DNA of 64,000 nt from Parasponia andersonii (Eukaryota > Streptophyta > Magnoliopsida > Rosales > Cannabaceae). Each line of letters begins with the position of its first letter. Within the stretch, counting starts at the first letter, position 1. Shown here piece after piece: positions 35,483 through 46,645 of the stretch. The translations under genes and the position numbers were made by a program. The stretch is taken from contig JXTB01000028.1 of assembly GCA_002914805.1 (NCBI GenBank), positions 1,650,126 to 1,714,125 of the forward strand, in the 5' to 3' direction. A model generated the notes under the pieces. It was not told the DNA's origin and made no database searches. It was given only the letters and a program-made list of their open reading frames with translations.

Positions 35483-36190
35483 ATGGTGTAAAATGATCAT
35501 GTTGTGTAGATCGATTGTGTTATATATGCTTCATGCATTGCATGCGCACGGTAAAATATACTTTTCGCATAAGTACTTAGGGTAAGCTATTATATTAAGT
35601 TGTTCATGTTCTCTTTCAATTAATAATTTAAGGAATTTATGTTGCTTAATATTTCCACGTGTCAATGCGTGACATGAGAGTCTTGAAAGTTCGATGAGAC
35701 CTAGGGCAAGCCAAAACAAGGTCTACTTTCATGGGCCTTTTTTTTATAGGCCTTTAAGCATAATATGGAATCTCATTTTCTTTTGGTACCATCAGTTGTA
35801 CCTTATATGTGCACTGTCTCCACTCTCCCCCCACTCAAACAACTCAGCTTTTTTCTTCGTCCTTTCGATTCCCAACCTGAGGTCATCACGTAATGTGCAC
35901 TCATTGGCCCATATAGGATAAGGTCATCATCATTCCTTTAATCTATCTCACCTTCCCTCTCTAACTATCCGTTTTTGTGATGCTCATCATTTTACATCTT
36001 TAAGCAATAAGAACATTCTTTTTTTTTTTCGTTTCTCAAATTTTCCTAAGTGTCGTTTGTAAATTAATCTAATTAAATAAATCAATTAATTATTTTATTG
36101 ATCCTTAAACTATTAAAGTTTTTTAAGGGCTAGATCGATGCATGTCACGCTTTAAATTAAAATTAACTTGCACGCATAGTCCATTAGCTT
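35005..36190. other. Intergenic DNA
   Basis: No gene recognised. Contains an (AT)n run at about 35237-35262 and the CT microsatellite listed separately. Confidence 0.45.
35414..35480. repeat. (CT)n microsatellite
   Basis: About 33 CT units without interruption. Confidence 0.95.
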
Positions 36191-36201
36191 GTGGTACACT
36201 A

Positions 36202-36885
36202 TTTTTTTTTTTTTTGACAAAACGGATTCTTTTGGAGAATATTATTACTGTAGGCAAAAACTTCAATAATAGGATATAATACAGCATCACAAATACACTA
36301 AAAATAAGATTTGTGGGTTACTATATCGATGATAATAAGGGCCATCAGCAAAAATTATCTTCACATACTCTTGGACTGTGTTTAAGGTAGGAGAGACTAA
36401 GGTCTGTAAAATATCTACCTTCTAAGAGATTAAGGTTTGTAAGATGTCTACCTTCTGAGAACTACGCCCGTAGAAGAAAAAAATGATACAACCATCTAAC
36501 CATAACTATTTAACCAGATCTAAATCAAAGAGAAATCTCATATTCAAAATCTGATAAACGGACTGAGAATCCACTCAAAGGTCATACTACAACCAGATCC
36601 AAGATCTAGACTTATTAGAAAAACTAAAAAAGGAAAAAAAAAATCTCATCCCTACAAAAGAAATTAGAGAGAAAAGAAAGGAGATAAGGAGGAGGAGGAG
36701 AAGAAGGAGGACAATAGAAGGAAGAGAAGGGAGACAAAGAGGAAGAAGAGGAGAAGAAAAGAAGAAAATGTGGATAGAGGACATGGGAGGCCGAAAAAAT
36801 AGAGGAGTCCTACTTCTCTGGCCTCTGCGAGCAGCTGGTTGAGGAAAACTTCCTTTGTTGGAGAGAGAAGGGTAGCTTGGCAGGG
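36202..36885 (-). mobile_element. Poly(A)-tailed retroposed insertion
   Basis: Perfect 11-bp direct repeats GTGGTACACTA flank it at 36191-36201 and 36886-36896. On the minus strand the 684-bp body ends in a pure A tail (T tract 36202-36215). Together these show target-primed insertion of a polyadenylated RNA. The body has a pyrimidine-rich stretch on the minus strand (plus 36650-36770) and an internal near-duplication around TCTACCTTCT near 36410 and 36450. Its minus-strand open frames are low-complexity, and I do not recognise a protein. It could be an internally deleted LINE, a LINE 5' leader or a processed transcript. Confidence 0.7.
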
Positions 36886-36896
36886 GTGGTACACTA

Positions 36897-37461
36897 GTTA
36901 TTAATTAAGATGATAGTTCACTTATCATTTCTATGTAGATAGTAAAGTTAATCAATTTTATTAATTATGTGTTTGAAACCATGGAAAGTAATATTGTTTT
37001 TCTATTTTTCGTAAGTGTTAAACTACAATAGGTCCACAATTTCTTTTTTACTTTATTCAATCAAGCTTTATGTTGAGTTGTGGCTAATCCTTTTACTACT
37101 AAGAGCAATATATAAAATAGAAAACAAAAGCAAGTAAATATAATAAATTTGTGTTCACTTGAGAGCTACGTCCACTATGAATCGCTTAGAATTTCACTAT
37201 GATAAAGAAGAAAAATTATAAGAAATTTCGCACATTATGCCTCTCTGATATATGTGAATTCTCTCTAATCTCAATTATCCAAACTCAATATCCTAATAAC
37301 TTTATATAAATTAATAAATAAAATTAGATAATCTAATTCTTTCCATCTGCATGTGCGCGCGTAGAGCAAAATATTTCATCTTAGATGATTTTTATTGGTA
37401 TAATTTTGTTCTACATATTTAACACTTTAAACCTAGTTATGCTAGATTCTTCTCTCAGAGT
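36897..37461. other. Intergenic DNA with a repeat motif shared with 60.9-61.1 kb
   Basis: No gene recognised. Around 37145-37205 it carries GTTCAC, CTACGTCCAC and GAATTTCACTATGA in the same order and spacing as 60963-61020, suggesting a shared dispersed repeat. Confidence 0.4.
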
Positions 37462-37466
37462 CTCAG

Positions 37467-37983
37467 TATGGGGCCCACTCTTAGATCATGTGCTACGTAG
37501 ATAATTAGGTGGCGGAACAGATGGCAGGAGACACACCGTTAGACACATGTCCAGCCGCATACCAGCCAAATTCTTGCCTCGACAACTGGAGGTCAGAAAC
37601 CTTGAGGGTCTTCCACTAGAAGACCATTGGAGGTAGTACGCTGCTCCAGACCCAGAGAGGGCATGCAATACGATCCTGAGTAGGTGTGCGCATTGGGCAA
37701 ATCATCCCGACAGGATGGCGGGTTGTCGGGGTCTCGCTCCTGCCAAGCTCGTACCATAAAGGAAGGGGAAAGCAAATCACAACAATGCAAGGGAAATTAC
37801 GGTAACTACCGTCCGTGATTTCCGGAATAAGTCATGATGAAGAAATGGCACTCGATCCTAGGATTGAGAACCGGCAGGTTCTCGAATCTGAGATTGAGAG
37901 CCGGCAGGTTCTCTTTTCCAAGATTATATATTTACATGCCATACATTTCCCCGAGGGGGGACATAGATCGATATATGTATATG

Positions 37984-38015
<32 letters not shown>

Positions 38016-38298
38016 CATAGAGAGATAGAAAAAAGAAGAAAATTTTTTAGGAGAAAACTAAAATCAGTCTTTACTATTCAATCTCAGGAGTAAATATCTG
38101 AGTTAAGCATCAAAGAGCCTTTACAGGTGTCTACCCCCGCCTCGTCAATCCGGAGTGAGATCAAAAGCATCCTGAGATAGCAAGGACACATCGACAGTTG
38201 GAAGGAACAGCACCAACAGTTTGGACATGTGGACAGTTGGTAGGACTGACATCAACGATTTGAAGATACGTGGACAATTGGTAAGAACAGCTCCAACA
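37467..38298 (+). repeat. 5' LTR of the Tat element
   Basis: Starts TATGGGGCCCAC (TGTGGGGCC in the 3' LTR) and ends GCTCCAACA. Lacks a stretch of the 3' LTR between about 45400 and 45510. An (AT)n-rich tract lies at about 37975-38010. Confidence 0.88.
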
Positions 38299-38300
38299 GT

Positions 38301-38319
38301 TTGGTGCCGTCTGTGGGAA
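38301..38319 (+). other. Primer-binding site of the Tat element
   Basis: TTGGTGCCGTCTGTGGGAA starts two bases after the LTR. The same motif, as TTTGGCGCCG, trails the LTR fragment at 1484-2299. I do not assign the tRNA. Confidence 0.65.
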
Positions 38320-38383
38320 ACAAAGTGCGCAAGAGAAAGAGTAAAATTCTCACGACCACACTCTCCCCGAACAAAAAATCCAT

Positions 38384-38640
38384 ATGACAGCAAATGGCAC
38401 CCTCAAGAATGACAACGAGCCTGTCGTCGAAGAAAGCTCCCCGGAAGCATGACCCAGCCTGGAACAAAAGCTGGATCAAATACTTACCGCTATGACAGAA
38501 GCTAATAGGAAGGCGAAGATGGCTCAAAAGCTGTTCTAAGTTTAAAGAAGAAGGTCACTGAAGTTCGTAGAGACAATGCCCGCCTTGAAAGGCTATTGGC
38601 AAGCGAGGCCAGAAGCGGACGTAGGGAGGAAATCCAAGAG
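38384..38640 (+). pseudogene. Remnant of Tat gag N terminus
   Basis: A frame from ATG at 38384 (MTANGTLKNDNEP) reads an acidic N terminus, hits TGA after about 24 codons and continues with EQKLDQILTAMTEAN. Charged, coiled-coil-like sequence follows in shifting frames to about 38640, where a deletion joins it to integrase. Assigned by position and general character only. Confidence 0.5.
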
Positions 38641-38719
38641 GGAGTATGTGGCAACCACTCTGGCGGGCGGAGCCTCGCCCATAGGGCCTTAATAGCTGGA
38701 TACTTCTAGCCTTACATGA

Positions 38720-39666
38720 TAACCAAGGCTGTCGAGTTTGCCAAGAAATGCGATAAGTACTCGAGGTTCGCCCCCTGAAAACGCCAACCCGTGGAAGAGC
38801 TCCATTCGATCATAACTCCTTGGCCCTTTGCTAAATAGGGTATGGATATCGTCAGAGAACTCCCCAGAAGCCCCAGGGGAAGGAGGTATGTTTATTAGCC
38901 ACCGATTATTTCACCAAATGGGTGGAAACTAAAGCCTACGCAACCTTCAGTAAGGCAGACACGATTAACTTCAATTGGAAAAATATAATCTGCCAGTACG
39001 AAATCCCGAAAGAGATACATGCTGACCATGGCACAGTTCCAAAACACCAAACTCAAAGAGCTGTGTGATTTATATGACATAAAGCTCAGCTTCTCATCTG
39101 TAAATTACCCTCAGGGGAACGACCAAGCAGAGGCAACGAACAAGGCCATCTTCAACAATATTAAAAAGAATTTGCAGGAGGCTAAAAAAAAGTGGTTAGA
39201 AGAGCTACCAACCATTGTGTGGGCTCACCGAATCACGGAGCGGAGGTCAACGGGAAGAACACCCTTTGCCATGGTCTATTGGTCTGAGGTTGCGATCTCG
39301 ACCGAAATTGGCCTCCCGACCCTTCACTGCGAAGTGGTAAAAGATGCCTCACTGAATGAGCAACAGCTAAGCCGCAACACAGACCTCCTTGAAGAAACGA
39401 GAAATATGGCCCTGATCCATCTGGCCTCGTATCACTAGCAAGCTAGATCTTATTACGCAAAGAAAGTCAACACCCATTGGTTCAACACCGGAGATTAGGT
39501 CTTGAAGGTTAGAATAGGCAATTCCTCGAAGCTAGACTCCAATTGGGTCAGACCCTACGAGGTGATCAAAGCGCTCGACAATGGCGCATATGTCCTAAAA
39601 GAACTCAAGACCAACAAGAGCCTACCCAACACGTGGAATGCCCAGCACTTGAAGAAATATGTGTGA
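38720..39666 (+). pseudogene. Degenerate Tat integrase
   Basis: The end of the zinc-binding region (FAKKCDKYSRFAP; the second cysteine of CxxC is tyrosine) leads into the core: GMDIVRELPRSPRG, ATDYFTKWVETKAY, then HADHGT near 39020. A one-base shift after HADHGT moves the frame to 39019-39438. There, NDQAEATNKAIFNNIKK supplies the glutamate 35 positions after the second aspartate. The C-terminal part (WVRPYEVIKALDNGAYVL...) runs to a stop at 39664. Stops at about 38777, 38835, 38896, 39436 and 39499 also break it. Confidence 0.85.
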
Positions 39667-39800
39667 GACACATATAAATGCTTGTGTTATTAAATAGCCC
39701 GATTCCAAAACAAATCTAGATGTCTGCTACACGGATTTACCCACTAATTTGCTATGTAAAAGGGTCTACCCCCAGTGCCAGACCCCTGGAACTATTCGCA

Positions 39801-40795
39801 TCAATAAAGATCGTACTATGGGAATCACATCGCCCAATAGAATGCTTACCGATGGCTTGAAAAAACGTACGAAGAGGAATAAGCTATGCAATAAAATGCT
39901 TACCAGCAGACCTCAATAAAGATCGTACTATAGGAATCACATCGCGTAATAGAATGTTTGCCGATGGCCAGAGAAAACGTACGAAGAGTAATGAGTTGTG
40001 CAATAAAATACTTGCCAGCAAACCTCAATAAAGATCGTACTATAAGAATCACATCGCGCAATATAATGTTTGCCGATGGCCCGAGAAAGCGTACGAAGAG
40101 AAATGTGCTGTGCAATAAAATACTTGTCAGCAGACCTCAATAAAAATCGTACTATAGGAATCATATCGCGCAATAAAATACTTGCCGATGGCCCAAGAAA
40201 ACGTACGAAGAGGAATGAGCTATACAATAAAATACTTGCCAACAGACCTCAATAAAGATCGTACTATGGGAATCATATCGCGCAATAGAATACTTACTGA
40301 TGGCCTGAGAAAATGTACGAAGAAGAATGAGCTGTGCAATAAAATGTTTGCCAACAGACCTTAATAAAGATTATACTATGAGAATCACATCGCACAATAG
40401 AATGCTTGCCAATGGCCTGAGCGAAGAGGAATGTGCAATAAAATATTTCCAGCAGATCTCAATAAAGATCGTACTATAGGAATCACATCGCGCAATAGAA
40501 TGTTTGCCGATGGCCCGAGAAAACGTACAAGGAGGAATAAGCTACGTAATAAAGTACTTGCCGGCAGACCTCATTAAAAAACGTACTATGGGAGTCACTT
40601 CGCACAATAAAATGCTTGCCGATGGCCTAAGAAAACGTACGAGGAGGAATAAGTTGCACAATAAAGTACTTACTGTTAGACCTCATTAAAAAAAATATTG
40701 TAGGAGTTAAATCGCGTAATTAAATGTTTGCCGATGACCCGAGAGAATGTACGAAGGGTGACAGGCTACGCAACAAAACTTGCCGCCAACCCTCG
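39801..40795 (+). repeat. 112-bp satellite array in the Tat element, nine units
   Basis: Units begin with TCAATAAAGATCGTACTAT or variants at 39801, 39913, 40025, 40137, 40249, 40361, 40459, 40571 and 40683. All are 112 bp except the sixth, which is 98 bp. Copies differ at several positions each. Serial open frames of about 60 codons, offset by 112 bp, are artefacts of the period. Tandem arrays at this place are typical of Tat elements and can seed genomic satellites. Confidence 0.93.
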
Positions 40796-41675
40796 AGAAA
40801 CACTTGCACGATGGGGAAGGATTTAGCGATAACACCCCCGCCCCAAAGAACACCTTAGCCACGCGTAAGCTGAAATTAAACGAAGCCAGGGTCTACCTAT
40901 TGGTAGTAGACCCTCCCCAGAGGGCATCTTAGCTTCGCGTAGGATGAAGGTAGATGGGGCAAGGGTCTACCCATTAGAATTAGACCATATAGGGTCTACT
41001 CATCGGAAGTGGACCCAGATAAGTTAAGTAGGACACCAAGCATATAATCTTCCAAACACAAAAAAAGGAATCAAAACCAAAATCTATTTATTGATGCTTA
41101 AATTACAGAATGCGTGATCGATAGGGACACAGACCCGGTATCTTTATTTGTCAGTAACAGATCTTGGACGGACTAATAAAGATACATCGGAATGGTAATG
41201 TCCAGTTTGCTCCCAGTGAGAGCCGAGTCCAGGCCTTTTCTTCTACAGCGATGGGTCTAAGCAGGAATCGACCAACTCCTAGAGCTGATTCCTAGTGCGA
41301 TCCTATTTAGGGTCAGAGAAGTCCAGCCATATGCAATTCAAATTCTGTCAAGACAAGTTATAACTGTAATTATACATCCTCAAAGCTGGACGAGCCGGAA
41401 CTCATATCCCGTCTATCATAGCACGGAGAAGACTCACTAATAATTCTAAATCATATACGATTGAGTCAGACCCAGAGGCTAGCTAAACTGCCGACAAGGG
41501 AATAGTATTATATATGATGTCTGACAGTGACCACAAATGCGGGCAACAAAAGAAGAAAAACAGGATGAACGTGAGAAAAGTACGCCGTTTTATTATTCAA
41601 ACAGATGCTTGCAACAAGGGTCAGCTTTACACTGCACAGTCAATACTTTACAAATACACAAAAGAGCAAGGGGAC
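40796..41675. other. Untranslated internal region of the Tat element
   Basis: Less AT-rich than host DNA. A short degenerate motif GGGTCTACC/AGACCC recurs at about 40890-41010. No coding was recognised. Confidence 0.5.
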
Positions 41676-44600
41676 CTAATTACCTCTGGCGAGGGGAGCG
41701 ATGCCAGCATCGGTGCTTGGCCCAGCTTCGGTAGGGAGCAGCATATCGGGTTTGGAGTCATCGCTGGACAAGACGACCGCACTTAACCCTCCGCCCGTTA
41801 AAGCACCAGGACTAGGCTGACCCCCACGAACCTCCGTGGCTTGTTCTGGCAGACCGAAAGAATGGACAATCTCTTTGGCAATAGAGACAAATGTAGAGAG
41901 CCCATCTTTCTCCTCATCGAGCATCTTCAGTACGTCAACAAGATACACGATGTTAATCTCATCCCTCAACTATCGCATGTAGTACACCCAACGGAGTAAT
42001 GGTCCCTCTCGACACCCTTCTGCTCATCGAATTAATCTGGCATCACCATCTTCGCGTGGCCCTCAAACTCCATGTTCTCCTAGCTAGACCTACAGCTCTC
42101 CGCAGAAAGAATATCCACCTGCCTCTGGTACGTTATCTTCAGCTTCTCTGTGTCTGCCAGCCTATCTTTTAATGCTGCCAGCCTCAATCCCGCTTGCCAC
42201 TGCGACAAGTCGATCAAAAAGGTGTTAATGTCGGCGAGGTCTTCGCTGCGCTTGCGGGTCAGCCCTGCTGAGCTTCCATCAGTTTACAATGATCCAAATA
42301 GAGATGTTGGATTACCTCGTTGGACCGGTCGAGTCTGCACTGCAGAGAATGGGCCTCTAACTTGGCTTTCGCCTTGGCTTTCCTTGCTTCCTTAACCTCG
42401 CCAACGGCTCTATCACGAGCGATGAAAGCCAGCCTCATCTCGGCCCTTGCACTCTGCAGCTCCTGCTCCTTAACCTTGAGCTCAGCTTGGGCTAGCCTAG
42501 CAACCTCGGCCTCTGAGCATAGACCTGGAACCTCAGCCTCGAGAGATCGGACTTTCTCCTCTACCTCGTCAAACCTGGCGGCCAGCTTTTCATGTCTGGC
42601 CCTCTCGACACTCAAGACATGAGCCACTGTATTGCTGACCTTGGCTTCGTCTAGGCTCCGATACAGGTCGAAATCTACCCTCAATGTAGCAAGGGTGACC
42701 TCGCTCTGTTCGGCCACTGTAGCATAGGCATTCAGTTGCCCGGTCAACTCCTTGACACGAGAAGAGTAGAAAGACTGAACTTCGGCTAGCTGCAGAACAT
42801 AGAAAGAGGGAGTCAGTGTTCAATAAAGATGCCGAAAGCATGGAGATGATGGCTAGATGAGCCAAACCTGCGTAATACTGTGGCCAACGACAAGGCCTGC
42901 GTTCTCCAGGAAAAGTGCCTCAAACTCGAACTTCGTAGTTAGACCCTCTCCCTGGGCATCATTCGCATCCGAGGAATGCAACTCCACCCTAATGCCTTCT
43001 TCCCCTACCAAACGTCCTGTGGTAGGAAAGGTGGGGGCAGTAGAAGATGGAGCGCCTCTAAGCACACCTTCAACGACAACTGAAGGTGGCACATCCTCAG
43101 CAGAAGAAGCCCCCGCGACCGCTGCTACTTCTGCAGCTCCAGCAACCACCTCACTTAGAGATCTACCTAGTTATAATTTTTCGATCTTGTCTTGACCAAC
43201 ACACTTAGGCGGGCCACCACGCATAGACCTCTTTCTTCTCATGATGGTCAGGGTGGCCCCGTCATCGTCGCTATCTGAAGAGGGGGTGGTTTTGTCTCTC
43301 TTCCTTACGGGACCTTACTCCTCCTCGGACGGGTCGACTTCACGACCCCACTTCATAAAGACTGGGGGAGGGGAAGACAGGCGAGACTTCAGCCTGGGAG
43401 CCCCACTGCTAAGCTCAGCAATTTTCCTACGAGAGTGAGTGGAACTGGACCTCGCGCTTACCTTCAGGCCGGAGCTGGGGGCAGAAGGAGTCAACGCAGT
43501 GAGCTCCCCTGGTAGGCTCGAAGGCGCCTCTCTACTATACACGGTCTTTATGACCAGCGTCTCCCAGATCACGGGCCCGCCTGCCTCAGGAAAAGGCACC
43601 TCGAGCGCATCATCCCCAGACACGAACAGACCCTCTAGCTCATCATTCGAGCCTGTTCTTGGGGTGACAACTCTCTGATCCCTGGCCTCTTCCTCAGAGG
43701 ACACCACAGACACCGACCAGCGGGGACCTTGGATCGGCCTCATCCTCAGAGGACACCACAGTACTCCCCTTGGCCGGGGAGGGATCTGCTGAAGGGCCAG
43801 TATCCGAACCTGTAAGAGAAAGCAATGTGATTAAAATGCAGCCATGACCTAATCGACGGAGCCCTAGGGTACAAAATAAACTCACCCCTAACCCTCTTGG
43901 GGGCAGCGGCTTCCTCACTTCGGAACCTAACATAGTCCTTAGTCACGAGCTTTACAGCCTCTTCGAGCTCGTAATTGGTCGGTGCCACCAGGTCATTGGG
44001 ACCTGCCAGCTGGTTCGAGACTATCATCTGACGACCCACCATGGCGATGCAACTCTGCTCATCCCAGTGGAATCGGTTCAGAGCTGAAGCGTCAAGCTAG
44101 CTCTAAAGGTGCTTGGTGATGTCCTACGTGTCCAGTGGAAAGAGGAGATGTGAGACCATACTCGACATCATGTTCATTACCTGGGGATTCAGAACGGCCT
44201 GAATGTGTTGGCAATCCCAGAGGACCCGAAGACGATGACTCCCTCCAACTCCTTGAGCCGCCCTACCGATAGCCGTAGCTCGAACCTGCTTTCCTCCACA
44301 GAGGCTACATGAGGCAAAATATCATGAGTAAAAAAGGACAAAATACACGCAGACCCAAAAATCAAAACACGACTAAGTACTTACTTTGTAGAAAAAATGG
44401 AAGAATTTGGAAGCACTCCCCATTCACCCAAGGAGAGCACTATGCCCCTCCGACGGCATACAACCTAGAGTAAGAATCCCATTGCTTATCCGACCTTAGC
44501 AAGCCCCAGAAAACATGGCTTCCAGAGAGCGGCTAGAGGTAGAAAGTAGAGTAAGAGCTCTTTTTAGGAATGAGGGTGAGCTTGTAGGCATAGAAGACCA

Positions 44601-44932
44601 CCTCCAGGTCGATATGCACATTGAGGAGGACCGACAGAGCAGAAAGCCCCATCAGGATCATGACCCCGTTGATGTTCAATTGCATCGGGTGAATCCCCGT
44701 CAGGCTGAAGAACTGGTGGACCAGGGGAGGAAGGGGAAACCACAGCCATTCCAGGTACTTCCTCCCTAAGATGATAGAGCCTTCGAGGGAAGAGGGGAGA
44801 AGGTACCAGTCCGCTAGGTCCTCGATCCTCTGTAAAGTGACTCCGCCAGGGATGTAGAGCTGCCTCCTTAACAAGCCCAACTCGGAATCTACGATGGGGC
44901 AGAGTTTCTAATTTTGGTTCGGGGTCATTATC
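41676..44932 (-). pseudogene. Antisense extra ORF of the Tat element, broken
   Basis: On the minus strand, pieces of one long protein can be read in order from 44932 to 41676. The N-terminal piece (44533-44880) has RIEDLADWYLLPSSLEG, PLPPLVHQFFSLTGIHPMQL and NGVMILMGLSALS, resembling the domain called putative gypsy-type transposon (Transposase_28). An acidic Ser/Pro-rich middle (42853-44042) follows. Then comes a long coiled coil at 42259-42747 (KVRSLEAEVPGLCSEAEVA and onward) and a C-terminal piece at 41676-41969. Stops, frameshifts and possibly introns separate them. Its role in Tat elements is not established. The orientation opposite to pol is characteristic. Confidence 0.72.
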
Positions 44933-45295
44933 TTGGGTGCGGTCAAAGAAAGCAAAAGCTTCCAAAAAAGTGAAGATTCAGAAACCCTAAGATTTGAGAA
45001 GGTTGGAAATTTTGGAGGAAAGAGAGCAGGAATACTTGGGGATTTTGGTAAAGTAAGAGATGAGTACAAGCGCGGCTTTTTATAGAGGAAGAACTGAAAA
45101 TTCTTCCCTTGGGAAGAACGGTGCAAGGAAGAAGAAAGCACTAAAATTTTTTAAATTTGAAAAGGTCGTGGTACGAGTCAGCGTACGATAGTATCAGTAA
45201 CTGGGGAATAATGATGGCAAGGAGACACGCGTACCATTCGGATTGGCAAACAGGAGCCATGATTTCCCCACTTGATGGCTGCAAATCCATCAAAT

Positions 45296-45312
45296 AGGGA
45301 AATGGGGGCAGT
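45296..45312 (+). other. Polypurine tract of the Tat element
   Basis: AGGGAAATGGGGGCAGT immediately precedes the 3' LTR. Confidence 0.75.
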
Positions 45313-46201
45313 TGTGGGGCCCACTCTTAGATCGTGCGCTATGTGGATGATTAGGTGGCGGAACAGATGGCAGGAGACACACCGTTAGACACGTATCTAG
45401 AAGGGTCGTTTGAATGCTACATAAGTCACACGTGATACAACTTGGGCCCGTTGGCTATCTCGGGCTAGAGTCGAACCTATCCCAGACCCTAAACGGGTTC
45501 GACCTAGCCAAATTGTTGCCTCGACAGCTGGGGGTCAGAAACCTAGAGGGTCTTCCGCTGGAAGACCACTGTGGCAGTGCGCTGCTCCAGACCCAGACAG
45601 GACATGCAATACGATCCTGGGTAGATATGTGCATTAGGTAAACCGTCTGGACAGGACGGCGGATTGTCGGGGTCTTGCCCCTGCCAAGCTCACGCCATAA
45701 GGGACGGGGAAAGCAAATCACAACGATTTAAGAGAAATTACGGTAACTATGGCCCGTGATTTCCAGAACAAGTCATGATAAGGAAAAGGCACTCGATTCT
45801 GGGATTAAGAGCTGGCAGGTTCTCAGTTCTAGAATTATATATTTACATGTCATACATTTCCCCGAGGAGGGACATAGACCGATATATGTATATACATACA
45901 TATATATATATATATATACATAGAGAGATAGAAAAAAGAAGAACATTTTTTAGGAGAAAAATAAACTCAGTCTTTGCTATTCAATCTCATTGGTAAATAT
46001 CTGACTTAAGCATCGGAGAGTCTTTGTAGGTGTCCACCCTCGCCTCGTCAATCCGCAGTGAGATCAAAAGCATCCTGAGATAGCAAAGATACATCGACAG
46101 TTGGAAAGAACAACACTAATAGTTCGGACATGTGGACAATTGATAAGACCAGTATCAACAATTTGAAGATTCGTGAACAGTTGATAAGAACAGCTCCAAC
46201 A
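45313..46201 (+). repeat. 3' LTR of the Tat element
   Basis: 889 bp, TGTGGGGCC...GCTCCAACA, followed by the CTCAG target duplication. It keeps the segment lost from the 5' LTR. Confidence 0.9.
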
Positions 46202-46564
46202 CTCAGCCCAAAAGAATAAGAGCTTTAAAGGTAGTTTTGGAAGCGGATAGTACGGTTTTTTCTTTTCTTTTCTTTTTTTCTCAGTATTTTATACTTCTCC
46301 TTACAAAGGTGGTAGATAGAGGTTTGATAATTGATTGGATTATTATTGACGATGACAATTTATAAGAATGATTTGTCACCATCACATAATTCCTAGTACC
46401 ATCCTTATAAAAGCAACGTACAGTGCTGCCAAACTCCGCAACCAGTAGACGTGCCAGACTCATCAATCTCTATCTTCTTTCAACAGTTTCCCAATCATGA
46501 ATATCCACATCTTTGCTAATTAGTTAATATAATCAACCATTTTACCTAATTTAATCAAAACCTT

Positions 46565-46566
<2 letters not shown>

Positions 46567-46643
<77 letters not shown>
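46567..46643. repeat. (CT)n microsatellite
   Basis: About 38 CT units; the third and longest CT run in the window. Confidence 0.95.

Positions 46644-46645
<2 letters not shown>

Larger units (their letters stand above)
37467..46201 (+). mobile_element. Ty3/gypsy Tat-lineage retrotransposon, internally deleted
   Basis: The element is bounded by 5-bp CTCAG repeats at 37462-37466 and 46202-46206. LTRs are 832 and 889 bp. Between them lie a primer-site motif, a gag start, an integrase, a 112-bp satellite array and a long broken antisense ORF. The satellite and the extra antisense ORF between pol and the 3' LTR are hallmarks of the Tat lineage of plant Ty3/gypsy elements (family knowledge). Most of gag and all of protease, reverse transcriptase and RNase H are gone, and the two LTRs differ by many substitutions, so this is an older copy that cannot move by itself. 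Confidence 0.88.

Noticed and set aside
39958-40364. Series of similar 60-codon ORFs on the plus strand
   Set aside because: They are the same frame of successive 112-bp satellite units.
39801-40795. Possible CRISPR-like array
   Set aside because: Units are contiguous 112-bp repeats without unique spacers, inside a plant retrotransposon.
42320-42622. 100-codon plus-strand ORF in the Tat element
   Set aside because: Ser/Ala-rich shadow of the coiled-coil part of the antisense ORF.
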